The position numbers and the translations under genes are program-made. Below, in pieces: positions 33,238 to 46,177 of a stretch of DNA of 64,000 bases (position 1 is the first letter of the stretch; each line of letters starts with the position of its first letter). The notes beneath the pieces are model-generated. The model was not told the origin of the DNA. It saw only the letters and a list, made by a program, of their open reading frames with translations, and ran no database searches. The stretch is from Asterias rubens (taxonomy: Eukaryota > Echinodermata > Asteroidea > Forcipulatida > Asteriidae): contig NC_047081.1 of assembly GCF_902459465.1 (NCBI RefSeq), positions 10,011,883 through 10,075,882 of the forward strand. Reading direction: 5' to 3'.

Positions 33238-34709
33238 ATTTTGATCGAGTCAACCATGATTTTCTTTTGTACAAACTGAATTCCTACAATATTCATCCAA
33301 ATGTATTAATTTTGTTACAAAGTTATCTAACTGGCAGAAAACATAGAGTAGTTGTGGATGGTTTTTCTTCCGAATGGAAAACAGTGCCCTCTGGAATTCC
33401 ACAGGGTTCAATTCTAGGACCTCTCTTATTTACATTTTTTGTTAACGATCTTCCTGAATGTTTAAGTAATAAATGTTTACTTTATGCTGATGATCTGAAG
33501 GTTTTTCGTCAGATTGGTTGCACAGCCGATACTATTTCTTTGCAGGCTGACTTAGATAGAATTCTTGACTGGTCTAAAACATGGCGTCTATTTCTTAACG
33601 TTAACAAATGTAGCATTTTAACCCTGACTCTTAAGACGAAGCCTGTCAATTGATTATACCTTAGGTGATAATATTCTTACTCGTGTTGATGTCCAAAAAG
33701 ATCTTGGTACTTTTATTGACAGCAGACTCACTTTCAACTCGCACGTTAATACTATTATCAAAAAAGCCAATCGCATGAGTGGTTTAGTATGGCGTAACTT
33801 TCGCTCCTTAAAGAATGAGCATGTTTTACGTACCTTGTTTTGTTCTCATCAGACCTAATCTTGAATTTTGTACCATTGTATTTAACTCTATTTCAGCCCA
33901 TCAAGCACATAGACTAGATGGAGTTCAGTTTCGTTTTCTCAAATTTATTCATAGGACACTAAATAATGGCACTGTTTATAACTTGGATTATCTTGACCTA
34001 TGTAAAATGTACAGACTTCCACCCCTTATACAGAGAAGAATATTGAATGACTGTCTATTTCTCTACAAATCTTTCCACAATCATTTTAGCAACACTGAGT
34101 TCAACCCCTTTGCCTTACATGTTCCTAACCGTAATACTAGACAGTCTATTAAACACATCTTATATGTGCCAAGGAATCGGGTAGATGTGACAAAGCGTGG
34201 CTTTTTGTCAAGGATTTCCTCCACATATAATAGTATCCATGGTTCTTGTGATGTGTTCGGAGCCCCTTCTCTTAATTCCTTTCGTGGTCAGGTTTTGAGT
34301 GCCATATCCTCTTCCAGTAACTAATGTATACATGTATTTACAGTGTTTTGTTTTATTTTATTTGGTATTGTTTACATCGATTTTTTTTTCCTTGTCTTTT
34401 TATCGTTTATTCTGTTTATAATTTAATGTAGGCTTTTGCTTTTAAAATTTATTTTAAATATATTTTCACAGTCGTTCATGGTGGTCTGTTTCTGTTCCCT
34501 ATTTTATTTTACTTAATCTTCAATGTATGCTTTAATTTCCTTTCCTAAGATGATTCTATTTTAATTGTTAACTTTGTATATATCAGATTGTTTTTATATA
34601 GGCTATATGAATATTTCTTATTGTTTTTTTTGGTATCCTTTCCTGTAATTGGCGGCTCGTCCGCTGTTGGTTTGGTCAATAAATATATATATATATATGT
34701 ATATATATA
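33238..34709 (+). mobile_element. Non-LTR retrotransposon, 5'-truncated, copy B
   Basis: It has the same left joint as copy A. The reverse transcriptase frame runs 33267-33653, with PQGSILGPLL and YADD intact and FFVNDLPE at the usual D. It breaks at CCTGTCAATTG, where two bases are missing against copy A. A further CT is missing at about 33846. The last part is open at 33815-34324. It ends in a TA microsatellite (34685-34709) after AATAAA. Confidence 0.85.
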
Positions 34710-34999
34710 ATTCAAATCGGTCACGTGCATTAAGACAACAAAGTCCTACCTCAAGCTGTAGATGCGACTGATGCTCACTGCGCACACTTAAACCTCTTTG
34801 ATGAATCGGAAGTGGAAGATGGCCGGCGAACAGTAGGCCCTAATGGATTCTGTACGATAAACATTAATTACAAAAAAGTGAACCATCTTCGCCAACCTAC
34901 AAAATGTACTTTGGTACTTCCGCAAAAGCAAATGGGCCATGGTTACCGGGTCATGGAGGGCTTATAAATCCCATGTAAGCAACAAAAAGCCAGACCATA

Positions 35000-35342
35000 G
35001 CTCTAGAGGGTGTGCGTAAAGCGCTCGCCTCTCACCAAGGTGACCCCGGTTCGATTCCCCGTCAGGGCTATATATCAGTTGAGTTGTGTAGTGGTTCTCT
35101 GCTGTGCCACGAGGGTTTTCCAGACCATCCCGTTTTCCTCCCTCGGGAAAAAATCAAACACTTTCGATCTTGGCTGTGCTCCGTGGTCATAATGGGTTGA
35201 TTGATGTGGCTGGCAACCAAAGACGCGCCCTTGCATGCCTGCTTCTCGTACACGTTGTAGCCGCGTCCTTCGCAATTCAGCTCTTAGCTGCGAGTAAGGA
35301 TGGTTAGCCCCCCAAATTATTATTATTACTATTATTATATAT
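35000..35342 (+). repeat. SINE-1, copy 4
   Basis: The head has B-box GGTTCGATTCC. This copy differs after it, with a few extra bases (CTATATATCAGTTG). The ATT tail is present. Confidence 0.72.
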
Positions 35343-35344
35343 CA

Positions 35345-35486
35345 AATAATAAACCACAAGGGAAACTGACTGGGTGCATTTTTAAATGATTTAGGATTGA
35401 ACAAAGAAAAATTGACTAGAGCGGGATTTGAACCAACGACCTCCGGTTAAACGTGCCGGCGCTCCACCAACTGAGCTATCTAGCCC
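35345..35486 (-). repeat. SINE-2 with tRNA-like head, copy 4
   Basis: The head is 35414-35486. A-box and B-box are intact. The anticodon loop region reads ACGTTTAACC on the - strand, one base shifted against the other copies. Confidence 0.58.
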
Positions 35487-36585
35487 TATGTTGGTGGTCT
35501 CCAACAAGTAGTTTCTCAGAACTGAAAAAACCCATCGTACTCTACCACACATGGTTCAATGGTGCAAAACTTCATAATAGCCTTATACACATTGTACAAA
35601 CTCTGTGCCTACATGTGCACCGTTTAATACCAACCATTGTGCTAGTGGGTGCTACATGATGATTATCTCACATATCAATGGATGGTGTTTGTGTCATAGA
35701 GCTATTATAGCCATCATGGTTTGTGCATAGGGCAAGGAACAGCTCTATGGTTCGTGGAAATAGAAAATGAATGATGTGACAAATAAATAAAAGAACTATT
35801 ATGAACGAATGATTAAGAATAAGATTAAGAATTAAACACGAAGACTTCAGTCTAGTGTAGTTGTGTTTCATGGAAAAACAAAAAACTTCTATAATACTAA
35901 AAACATCGGTAATGGTGTTTTATTCAATACATCACAAAATACAAGACCGTGCACTACTGTTTATACATGGAGGTAGAATAGAGCTAAGTTCATGTACATG
36001 TAAATTACATGTATGTACTGTACACGTACTGTAGTGTAGGTGTGAACCATGTGTGAACTAGTAGTAGCAAAAACCTGTCACCTGTGTCACTTCATGGTTC
36101 ATGGAGGTAGAAATAGCCCCCATGCCATAGATGGTCATCATGTTCATTAAAATTAAGACAACATAGACTCTAGATCAGGTAAAGTCCTACCTCAAGCTGT
36201 CGATGTGACTAATGCTCACTGCGTACACCTGAACTTCTTCGTTGGATATCAAGTGGAATATTGCTGGTTGTAACGTTCAAAAAGCAGTGCACCCCTTCGC
36301 CAACTAACTCGACACCGATGTGTGTGCATGTATTCAGTAGTACACGCCCAGATCTGCTGTGTGTAAATGCACTAGTAGCAATTTCTCCCTACTGGAAAAA
36401 CCCACTGTGCTGCATCCTACGGTGGCCTGTTGCAACCATTACGATAGTGTGCACTGAATGATAATTTCCTCATTTCAATGACATTTCGTATCTGATGTGT
36501 GCTGTGGAACTTGATGTTTTTTAAGTCTAATATAATTGAATATTGAATAATTAAGTACTGGCTGGTTGAACATTGAATCTGGTTA

Positions 36586-36965
36586 AAGGCGGTGGACACT
36601 ATTGGTAATTACTCAATATAATTATTAGCATTAAACCTCACTTGGTAAAGAGTAATGGGGAGAGGTTGGCAGTATAAACATTGTGAGAAACGGCTCCCTC
36701 TGAAGTGGAGTAGCTTTCGAGACAGAAGTAATTTTCCACGAATTTGATTTCGAGACCTCAAGTTTAGAACTTGAGGTCTCGAAATCAACCATCTTAACGC
36801 ACACAACTTCGTGTGACTAGGGTGTTTTCTTCTTTCATTATTATCTCGCAACTTTGATGACCGATTGAGCTCAAATTTTCACAGGTTAGTTATTTTATTC
36901 ATATGTTTAGATACACCAACTGTGAAGGCTAGTCTCTGACAGTTACCAATAGTGTCCACTGCCTT
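36586..36965. mobile_element. MITE-A upstream site, copy 4
   Basis: Complete TIRs and internal palindrome, with flanks as in the other units. Confidence 0.88.
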
Positions 36966-37762
36966 TAAACATTGAATCTGGCTGGTTAAACTAAGCCATT
37001 AGATACTTTCGGTACAGGGAAAAAAAAAAGAATTCACAGATTTACAAATAACTTAAAGCCATTGGACACTTTCGGTAAACAGTATTGTCCAAGGCCCACA
37101 CTTCGTGTATCACAACTGATATACAAAGTAAAAAACCTGTGAAAATTTAGGCTCAATTGGTCATCGGAGTCAGGAGAAAATAACGGGTAAAACCACAGCC
37201 TTGTTTCCGCACATTTCGCCGTGTCATGACATGTTTTTAATTGTTTTGTGCACGCGGTATACATGGAACACCGTACCTTCCGACTTCAGTTTTCGTACCC
37301 CACCTACGTCATAACACCATGAACTGTGTGCATTGAACATGACCTTCCACAATCGTGTCTGCCGTATCAACATTGTATGCAAATAACTGACATAGTGTAA
37401 ACCACTTGACTTTTATGATACTACAAGCACAATCCAGTTTGCTGCTTTTCACGGTACATCATGTTCTCGGGGAACCTATTCTCAAAATGGCGTTCAGTGC
37501 ATGCCATTGAGATATGAATAGTTTTTCGTTGAGTACATTTGGGTACTGATTCCTGTTTGGCAAGTTATAAATGGCTACTGTGGAAGGAAGGTATATGAAA
37601 ACAGACGATACGTTTTGCTATATGGTTTCCACATGCTTCAAAGAAGGACCAGTTACCCATAAAAACAACTGCGAGTAGGAATGTCAAACAAGAATAACTA
37701 TTACAGGCAATGATGACTCCCCATATACTGATATGGCGAGCGTGTAAGACAGTGGCTGCGTG

Positions 37763-37808
37763 TGACGTCATCAGTGGAAGGGGTCAAAGGGCGGAAGTTC
37801 CTTCCGCC
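37763..37808. promoter_or_regulatory. CRE / DR1 / ETS hairpin cluster, copy 4
   Basis: The CRE is at 37763-37770 and the ETS hairpin at 37790-37808, with the DR1-like site between. On the - strand an open frame starts over the CRE (ATGACGTCACAC) and is hydrophobic (37565-37771). Confidence 0.48.
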
Positions 37809-38306
37809 GCAAATAGACGCCTCTTGAAAATGAATTCGCTAATAAGAATATTGGTGCAGGATTTCTTTTGAATTTTAATAAAAGACAGGAGAGCGGGTGG
37901 GGTCCTGTGGGTTGTTTTTAGTTTGTGAGAAAAGGCTGCTCCGAGGGGAGTTGGGGCAGGGGGGGGGGGTGTGTCTCGTGACACTGGTGGAAGGTAATAC
38001 GGACTGATAGTGTTAAACCAATGATGTTTTTTGCTGTTTATTTGTTTGTTCGTCCGTTCCCCCCTTTTTATAGGGGGGGGGGGTAGTTCTGACCTATTGG
38101 GCTTAGAGGTCACGTTTATAGTAAATCAATTAATCCTTTTGAGGAAGTTTTGGGATAAAGAGAATAATGTATGTTGGTGATGCCTGTCTTAGGTTTCCCT
38201 ACAAATGGTTTTATTATTGTTGATGCTTCATTGAATCGAACCTTCTTGGTATTTTACCACCAACATGGCGACATCCCGTCTTCTATTTATAACCTTTGCC
38301 ATAATA

Positions 38307-38784
38307 TAAAGATAGCAAAAAAAGTAACGCGGCTGTTGTAAAAGCACATATAATTTTAAACTTGTTACTCGTATTCAAAAAATGAAAATACACCGAAACG
38401 GAAAATTTTATTATGGTGATTTTGACACCTTGTTTGTTACAATCGGTCGAGTATTGTTGTCGCGGTATGTGCCCAGTTCCATTGTTGCAGTAACTCTTAT
38501 TGACATGATTACTCTCTCCTCTGATTCAGCGTGAAGCTAATAGCGGGAATTTTGAAAAGCTGTTCTTGTCAATAGGAGTTACTGCAACAATGCAAATAGG
38601 CACCTTCCACCTGTAAGCACATACCGCAACAACAATACTCGACCGATTATAACAACCGAGGTGTCAAAATCACCGTTATTAAATTTGTCCGTCTCCTGGT
38701 ATTATCAATTTTAGAATACGAGTTATAAGTTTAAAGTTATAGGTGCTTTTACAACAGCTGGGCGTTACTTTTTTGCTGTCTTTA
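38307..38784. mobile_element. Fold-back element, copy 4
   Basis: Complete, with small changes in the arms (GATAGCAAAAAAAG at the left; GGGCGTTACTTTTTTGC at the right). Confidence 0.73.
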
Positions 38785-40294
38785 GTCAAGATATATGCAA
38801 CGAACTCGTACATGGTTCAGTACACTATGTGTAGGGGGGGGGGGGGTGGGGAATGTTGATTATATTGGCCCTAGTATGAACACCAATAAAAACCTTTAAG
38901 AACTGAAGAATAAACTTCTTGCCGCGGAGAGTTGATTTGATGGTTTATTCTTAAAAACTTAAGTTCAACTTGAATAAAGCTTTAGGGAATCAAATTACAG
39001 TTGAATCTTATAAATTTCTTCAGTTTACTAGAACTACATATTAAAATGATTTAACGGTAGAATAGCAAGAAAATACATTGTCTACCAACCACAGTATTTA
39101 GTTACATACATATTGTTCGAAAGTCCGACAAACCAAAGATTTGAAATGTAACTATTATTATCAATTGAGTGATTTAGTTCGAATAGGAAGTGCATAGCGG
39201 TAGCGCAAAGCAAATGCATTTTACAAGCCTTTATTTTTTTATATATTTTCTTTTTTGTCTTCATTAGGTAGCATTATGTTATACACTAAACATTATTAAC
39301 TGTCATGTCTGAAGGTGGCGCCCTAGCATTGCCTCTGTATCCAACGGCATATCTGAAGTAAAACTGTACTATTATTCAAAAATTGCATCGATTTTTCGAA
39401 GAATGATAACATCAGTTACTTCAATTGTTAATTATTTACTTATCAAGTGAAGGCTTTTTCCTTTATTTTAAAACGTGGCGTGATTATAAAAATAAGGCCA
39501 TACGGTCCGAAGCATAAAGGCAATCAAAGGGCACTTAAATTTAAAAGCTGTAAATGATTTAAAAGTAAGTTAAAAGTTTGCGGATAGCAACCATATTAAG
39601 ATAATTTTTACGACTTTTATTTCTCTTTTCCCACAGTTCACTCTTGAGAAATTCGATACTAACTTGACACCATTGGCCATTTTCCGGATCTGGGATCCCT
39701 ACAACCTTGTTAGTATCTCGTGTCAATGCTTCGGTTTGCTGTCAACAATCTAACGTGATTTATCAGACTTGGTTACGGTTCTTACTGGAGACGTTGTCTT
39801 CTCATAATAAGGTATTTACATGTTACATGAGAGCTGCTCATCATCAACCAACATTCGTAGCTCTACATTCTTTGCAATCTAGGTGGCTGCTTATAAAATG
39901 GAAAATCATGGAGTCTTGTAAAACCACGTTTTCCTAGTTAGATAACTGAACATGAAGCTTGGAGTTTCTTCTGAGCGGTCTCTGGTTGTGATGTACCTCT
40001 ATGCTCACAAAAATTGTCACGGTTTTACGTCATACCACCTTTTAGTTTGGTTAACCGGAACAGCGGGACATTACTTTATAAATGACTCAATGCAAAGCGA
40101 GAGTCCAACAATCATAAAGTTATTGGTACATTTGAATAATATTTTCAATGTACATTTAGTCCGGACAGATTTACATTCTTGTCGAATGACTTGGTAAGTC
40201 TATCGTTTATTTATTATTGACTAACTTTGTAAGTTGTTATTTTCCTTATCATTCACAATATTGCATCATTTTCGGCCATGACGTCACTGACACT

Positions 40295-42226
40295 TCAAAA
40301 ACGATGCAAGACCTTGACCGAGTATAAATCAGTCACGATGAGGTCACCGGTAGGGGTAAAGGTCATGCCAAGAGGACGGTACAAATCACGAGCTACACAG
40401 CCGATGTGCTCACCTGAGGCATCGTAGTGATGAATCTCATTGGTTCCCCAGCCATCGTAATGAACAGAAACATAGATGTCTCCAGCATCGTCGCAACACA
40501 CACCAACAGGTTTTGCAAGTTTGCCGCCAATGGAGGTGCTGATATTGAACACCTCGTTTCCCATGAAATCCACACAAACGAGTTTCCTCTTGAGATAATT
40601 TGTGAAGATCAGACGCTCCTTGCAGCTTGCAGATAGTAAGCAGTAAATATCGTCATGATGTATTGTGGAAAAATTGGATCCATCCATATTATGAAGAGAT
40701 ATTACCTTTCTCTTACAGTCAGCCACTGCAATTCGATCTTTCTTGTCCACAGCAATACCACGAAGTAGACTCTCTGACTGCCCCTCGACTTGATCCTCTG
40801 AGGGTCTGAACTGACGAATATATCTCAGTTCTCCATCATAAACCTTTATATCCTCTCCGTCAGTAACCAGAAGCAGGTCATCAGAGGTCACGGCGACGCC
40901 AACAGGTTGTTTTAGTTTACCGTCCTCTGATCCACTTTGAACACCAGTAGATTTGTAATTACCCTTTGATGTAAATGTGGATAATATCCGCCTCATTGAA
41001 TCAGTAACGACAATGTCACCATTGCTCAAGCAAGAGACGTCCAGTGCACACGTGAACTCCCCATCACCTTCCCCTTCTTTACCAAACTCCGTCTTCACCT
41101 CCCACTTTTCTTCCTCTAGTATTTCACCGAGATCTGCATCAGTGACAATATCGTGACCTTTGAACCCGATGAATGACTTGCTATGCTGCACTGTTTGAAA
41201 CTGGAGCTCTTTGTGGAAGTCTAAGTTGTGCATAACTTTTGGCTTCAGGTCCAGCAGCTCAAAGTTATCAGCATGATGCATCAAGTCATTGACTGAAGCT
41301 ACGATCTGCTCTGCACGGCTCATCTTATCGTGATTGCTGCTCTGTATGCTCTCAAATCCCTCACCTCTTTCCTGACCGATTCGAGTGATTCTTTCTTGAA
41401 GGAGGCGAGATGCATTTCTTATCTTAGTGATTTCCTCTTCCTCCTTAGCCACAATATCTTGAAGAGCCTGGTCGACCATGAGCTGTAATCTACGCTGTGA
41501 GTGCTTGATAGAGTCATCCACTTTTTGGAACTGCTTGCGACACTCGTCAAACTTCTGCAAGGCTTCATCAACAGCTCGACGATAAGAACGAATGGAATCA
41601 TTGATTTCAGAGAGATTGTGGTTTGACGCTCGGTGATCGAGCACTGCACATTTTGGACACACAAGTATATCACACGTGTCGCAATAGAAACACAGTTCCA
41701 TGTCAGTGTGTTTTCGGCACTTTGGTGCTTTAGTTTTGTCCTTGTCTTTGGGTCGTTCATTTGATGAGTCGACAGCATTAACGATTTGATGATGCCTGTT
41801 ACTTTTTGGCTTTGCGTGGTTTTTCAGACATGTCTTGCAAAAACTAGCATCACAGTCAACACACCGCGAGACATCTTCAAGACCTTCGTCGCACCAAACG
41901 CAAGTCAAGACAGGTGGGTTAATGTTCTCCTTCGGACCTTCAAGATTGATGACGTCATCGATAAGCGAGCTCAAGAAAAAGCAGCTAAGAAGATCCGACA
42001 ATCCCTCATCTGGGATTGGCGTTTCTTTTTTACACATTGGGCAAATAATAAGATCCTTCTTCGGATCCTGTTTGTCTATAAGTTCCTGAAGACATTTGAA
42101 GCAGAAGCTGTGCAGACAGTCCAGGATTTTCGGATTAGTGAAGCGACTCAGGCAGATTGGGCATTCGATGTGTACATGTCTTATCTTGCAAGTGGTCTCA
42201 GTGGTGGGTAGTGCAGCTTCGGCCAT
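40295..42226 (-). CDS. TRIM-NHL protein (putative E3 ubiquitin ligase), 643 aa
   Basis: This is a complete frame with RING, two B-boxes, coiled coil and NHL propeller. All zinc ligands are kept. It is the most divergent intact member in the B-box region: HAKPKSNRHHQIVNAV, KTKAPKCRKHTDMELC, CDILVCPKCAVLDHRASNHNL. The first blade matches the gene at 6571 (LDVSCLSNGDIVVTDSMRRIL). The last turn matches the gene at 48541 (IVTDLYSVKV). Other private residues are SIGGKLAKPVG, VARDLYRPLG and NYLKRKLVCVDF. Four residues are lost in the third and fourth blades (DDIYCLLSASCK). It has no retrotransposon upstream and so keeps the ancestral arrangement. Confidence 0.93.
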   Translation of the reverse strand: MAEAALPTTETTCKIRHVHIECPICLSRFTNPKILDCLHSFCFKCLQELIDKQDPKKDLIICPMCKKETPIPDEGLSDLLSCFFLSSLIDDVINLEGPKENINPPVLTCVWCDEGLEDVSRCVDCDASFCKTCLKNHAKPKSNRHHQIVNAVDSSNERPKDKDKTKAPKCRKHTDMELCFYCDTCDILVCPKCAVLDHRASNHNLSEINDSIRSYRRAVDEALQKFDECRKQFQKVDDSIKHSQRRLQLMVDQALQDIVAKEEEEITKIRNASRLLQERITRIGQERGEGFESIQSSNHDKMSRAEQIVASVNDLMHHADNFELLDLKPKVMHNLDFHKELQFQTVQHSKSFIGFKGHDIVTDADLGEILEEEKWEVKTEFGKEGEGDGEFTCALDVSCLSNGDIVVTDSMRRILSTFTSKGNYKSTGVQSGSEDGKLKQPVGVAVTSDDLLLVTDGEDIKVYDGELRYIRQFRPSEDQVEGQSESLLRGIAVDKKDRIAVADCKRKVISLHNMDGSNFSTIHHDDIYCLLSASCKERLIFTNYLKRKLVCVDFMGNEVFNISTSIGGKLAKPVGVCCDDAGDIYVSVHYDGWGTNEIHHYDASGEHIGCVARDLYRPLGMTFTPTGDLIVTDLYSVKVLHRF

Positions 42227-42415
42227 CTTGATGAGAATGGGCTCCTGTTATCTGATGAAACAAACCAATGTTCATTTTACAATCGGTAAGTTAGCCTGAA
42301 CATCTGACGTCACACTTCGAGGCTTGTGAGTAACGCCAGAGACTGGCCTCCAGCCGGCGTGTATCTTCACCTTTGACCTACATTCATTTCACAGAGATAC
42401 GCAGTCAATGCAAGT
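42227..42415 (-). promoter_or_regulatory. Proximal upstream region with CRE and DR1
   Basis: The CRE is at 42305-42312 and the DR1 at 42367-42379. The acceptor-like tract reads GGTTTGTTTCATCAG here. Confidence 0.48.
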
Positions 42416-42905
42416 ACATATGCACATGCATGTAAGGTATACAATCTTATTCTGGCTACGGGCCTTTATTTATTGATCCTAAAAAACACAAACTTCAAAA
42501 ACTCCGCTCATATTTCGTATAGCTTTCAAACATTTTGTCAGATAGGATTCAAACAAGAGCGTGTACTGTGTGAACCAAAAAGTGTTTCTACAAAAGGTTA
42601 CAATTCTAATCGGTCGCGTGCATTAAGACAACAAAGTCCTACCTCAAGCTGTAGATGTGACTAATGCTCACTGCGCACACATGAACCTCTTTGATGAATC
42701 GGAAGTGGAAGATGGCCGGCGAACAGTAATGGATTCTGTAATTCTGTACAACAAACAAAGTTTAAAACATAAATTACAAAAAAAGTGCACCATCTTCGCC
42801 AACCTACAAAAGGTACTTTGGTACTTCCGCAAAAGCAAATGAACCATGGTTACCGGGTCATGGAGGGCTTATAAATCCCATGTAAGCAACAAAAAGCCAG
42901 ACCAT

Positions 42906-43242
42906 AGCTCTAGAGGGTGTGCGTAAAGCGCCCGCCTCTCACCAAGGTGACCTCGGTTCGATTCCCCGGCAGGGCCATGAGTTGAGTTGTGCGTTGGCTC
43001 TCTGCTGTGCCACGTGGGTTTTCCAGACCATCCCGTTTTCCTCCCTCGGGAAAAATCAAACACTTTCGATCTTGGCTGTGCTCCGTGGTCATAATGGGTT
43101 GATTGATGTGGCTGGCAACCAAAGGCGCGTCCTTGCATGCCTGCTTCTCGTACACGTTGTAGCCGCGTCCTTCGCAATTCAGCTCTTAGCTGCGAGTAAG
43201 GATGGTTAGCCCCCCAAATTATTATTATTACTATTATAATAT
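42906..43242 (+). repeat. SINE-1, copy 5
   Basis: It has head, body and ATT tail as before. The antisense frame of 136 codons (42869-43279) through it is a repeat by-product. Confidence 0.75.
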
Positions 43243-43244
43243 CA

Positions 43245-43386
43245 AATAATAAACCACAAGGGAAACTGACTGGGTACATTTTTAAATGATTTAGGATTGA
43301 ACAAAGAAAAATTGACTAGAGCGGGATTTGAACCAACGACCTCCGGTTTAACGTGCCGGCGCTCTACCAACTGAGCTATCTAGCCC
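43245..43386 (-). repeat. SINE-2 with tRNA-like head, copy 5
   Basis: The head at 43314-43386 has intact A-box TAGCTCAGTTGG and B-box GGTTCAAATCC. It gives the best cloverleaf of the six: acceptor GGCTAGA/TCTAGTC and D stem GCTC/GAGC. Confidence 0.62.
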
Positions 43387-44457
43387 TATGTTGGTGGTCT
43401 CCAACAAGTAGTTTCTCAGAACTGGGAAAACCCATCGTACTCTACGACACATGGTTCAATGGTGCAAAACTTCATAATAGCATTATACACATTGTACACA
43501 CTCTGTGCCTACATGTGCACCGTTTAATACCAACCATTGTGCTAGTGGGTGCTACATGATGATTATCTCACATATCAATGGATGGTGTTTGTGTCATAGA
43601 GCTATTATAGCCATCATGGTTTGTGCATAGGGCAAGGAACAGCTCTATGGTTCGTGGAAATAGAAAATGAATGATGTGACAAATAAATACAAGAACTATT
43701 ATGAACGAATGATTAAGAATAAGATTAAGAATGAAACACGAAGACTTCAGTCTAGTGTAGTTGTGTTTCATGAAAAACAAAAAACTTCTATAATACTAAA
43801 AACATCGGTAATGGTGTTTCATTCAATACATCACAAAAACAAGACCGTGCACTACTGTTTATAGTCATATCATGGAGGTAGAATAGAGCTAAGTTCATGT
43901 ACATGTACTGTAGTGTTTAGTGTGAACAAGTAGCATAAACCTGTCACCACCTGTGTCACTTCATGGTTCATGGCGGTAGAAATAGCCCCCATGCCATAGA
44001 TGGTCATCATGTTCATTAAAATTAAGACAACATAGACTCTAGATCAGGTAAAGTCCTACCTCAAGCTGTCGATGTGACCATATGTGACTAATGCTCACTG
44101 CGTACACCTGAACTTCTTCGTTGGAATATTGCTGGTTGTAACGTTCAAAAAGCAGTGCACCCCTTCGCCAACTAACTCGACACCGATGTGTAGGTGTGAA
44201 TGTATTCAGTAGTACACGCCCAGATCTGCTGTGCGTAAATGCACTAGTAGCAATTTCTCCCTACTGGAAAAACCCACTGTGCTGCATTCTACGGTGGCCT
44301 GTTGCAACCATTGCGATAGTGTGCACTGAATGATAATTTCCTCATTTCAATGACATTTCGTATCTGATGTGTGCTGTGGAACTTGATGTTTTTTAAGTCT
44401 AATATAATTGAATATTGAATAATTAAGTACTGGCTGGTTGAACATTGAATCTGGTTA

Positions 44458-44838
44458 AAGGCGGTGGACACTATTGGTAATTACTCAATATAATTATTAG
44501 CATTAAACCTCACTTGGTAAAGAGTAATGGGGAGAGGTTGGCAGTATAAAACATTGTGAGAAACGGCTCCCTCTGAAGTGGAGTAGTTTTCGAGATAGAA
44601 GTAATTTTCCACGAATTTGATTTCGAGACCTCAAGTTTAGAACTTGAGGTCTCGAAATCAACCATCTAAACGCACACAACTTCGTGTGACTAGGGTGTTT
44701 TCTTCTTTCATTATTATCTCACAACTTTGATGACCGATTGAGCTCAAATTTTCACAGGTTAGTTATTTTATGCATATGTTGAGATACACCAACTGTGAAG
44801 GCTAGTCTTTGACAGTTACCAATAGTGTCCACTGCCTT
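44458..44838. mobile_element. MITE-A upstream site, copy 5
   Basis: Complete. It is practically identical to the copy at 26865, in keeping with the duplicated block. Confidence 0.88.
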
Positions 44839-45649
44839 TAAACATTGAATCTGGCTGGTTAAACTAAGCCATTAGATACTTTCGGTACAGGGAAAAAAAA
44901 GAATTCACAGATTTACAAATAACTTAAAGCCATTGGACACTTTCGGTAAACAGTATTGTCCAAGGCCCACACTTCGTGTATCACAACTGATATACAAAAT
45001 AACAAACCTGTGAAAATTTAGGCTCAATCGGTCATCGGAGTCAGGAGAAAATAACGGGTAAAACCCCACCCTTGTTTCCGCACGTTTCGCCGTGTCATGA
45101 CATGTTTTTAATTGTTTTGTGCACGCGGTATACATGGAACACCGTACCTTCTGACTTCAGTTTTCGTACCCCACCTACGTCATAACACCATGAACTGTGT
45201 GCATTGAACATGACCTTCCACAATCGTGTCTGCCGTATCAACATTGTATGCAAATAACTGACATAGTGTAAACCATTTGACTTTTATGATACTACAAGCA
45301 CAATCCAGTTTGCTGCTTTTCACGGTACATCATGTTCTCGGGGAACCTATTCTCAAAATGGCGTTCATGCATGCCATTGAGATATGAATAGTTTTTCGTT
45401 GAGTACATTTGGGTACTGATTTCTGTTTGGCAAGTTATACCATGGAGGTAGAATTACATGGCTATCTGTGGAAGGAAGGTTTTGAAAACAGACAATACGT
45501 TTTGCTATATGGTTTCCACATGCTTCAAAAAAGGACCAGTTACCCATAAAAACAACTGCGAGTAAGAATGTCTAACAAGAATAATTATTACAGGCAATTA
45601 TGACTCCCCATATGCTGATATGGCGAGCGTGTAAGACAGTGGCTGCGTG

Positions 45650-45695
45650 TGACGTCATCAGTGGAAGGGGTCAAAGGGCGGAAGTTCCTTCCGCC
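45650..45695. promoter_or_regulatory. CRE / DR1 / ETS hairpin cluster, copy 5
   Basis: The CRE is at 45650-45657, followed by the DR1-like site and the ETS hairpin at 45677-45695. All are intact. Confidence 0.5.
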
Positions 45696-46177
45696 GCAAA
45701 GAGACGCCTTTTGAAAATGAACTCGCTAAAAAGAATATTGGTGCAGGATTTCTTTTGAATTTTAATAAAAGACAGTAGAGCGGGTGGGGTCCTGTGGGTT
45801 GTTTTTAGTTTGTGAGAAAAGGCTGCTCCGAGGGGAGTGGGGGGGGGGGGTGTTTCGTGACACTGGTGGAAGGTAATACGGACTGATAGTGTTAAACCAA
45901 TGATGTTTTTTGCTGTTTATTTGTTTGTTCGTCCGTTCCCCCTTTTTTAGGGGGAGGGGGTAGTTCTGACCTATTGGGGTTAGAGGTCACGTTTATAGTA
46001 AATCAATTAATCCTTTTGAGGAAGATAAAGAGAATAATGTATGTTGGTGATGCCTGTCTTAGGTTTCCCTACAAATGGTTTTATTATTGTTGATGCTTCA
46101 TTGAATCGAACCTTCTTGGTATTTTACCACCAACATGGCGACATCCCGTCTTCTATTTATAACCTTTGTCATAATAT

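Larger units (their letters stand above)
32933..40294. other. Spacer unit 5
   Basis: It holds a retrotransposon fragment, SINE-1, SINE-2, MITE-A, a MITE-B remnant (37055-37230), a CRE/DR1/ETS cluster, G-runs near 37960 and 38835, a fold-back element, an empty downstream MITE-A site near 39090, and the TRIM 3' flank with tandem AATAAA on the - strand near 40205. No gene is recognised. Confidence 0.7.

Noticed and set aside
34685-34709. TA microsatellite as an independent feature
   Set aside because: It is the 3' tail of retrotransposon copy B, and shorter forms end copies A and C.
41786-42211. 141-codon + strand frame opposite the TRIM RING region
   Set aside because: It is antisense to a well conserved RING/B-box gene and has no domain of its own. 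Equivalent frames in other copies are shorter or broken.
42869-43279. 136-codon - strand frame (also at 52506-52916)
   Set aside because: It lies within SINE-1 and its tail. The reading frame only reflects the repeat and varies between copies.
43314-43386. Functional tRNA-Asn gene
   Set aside because: The anticodon loop lacks U33, the closing pair of the anticodon stem is C-A, and the T stem has a mismatch. With an A/T tail it fits a SINE head better.
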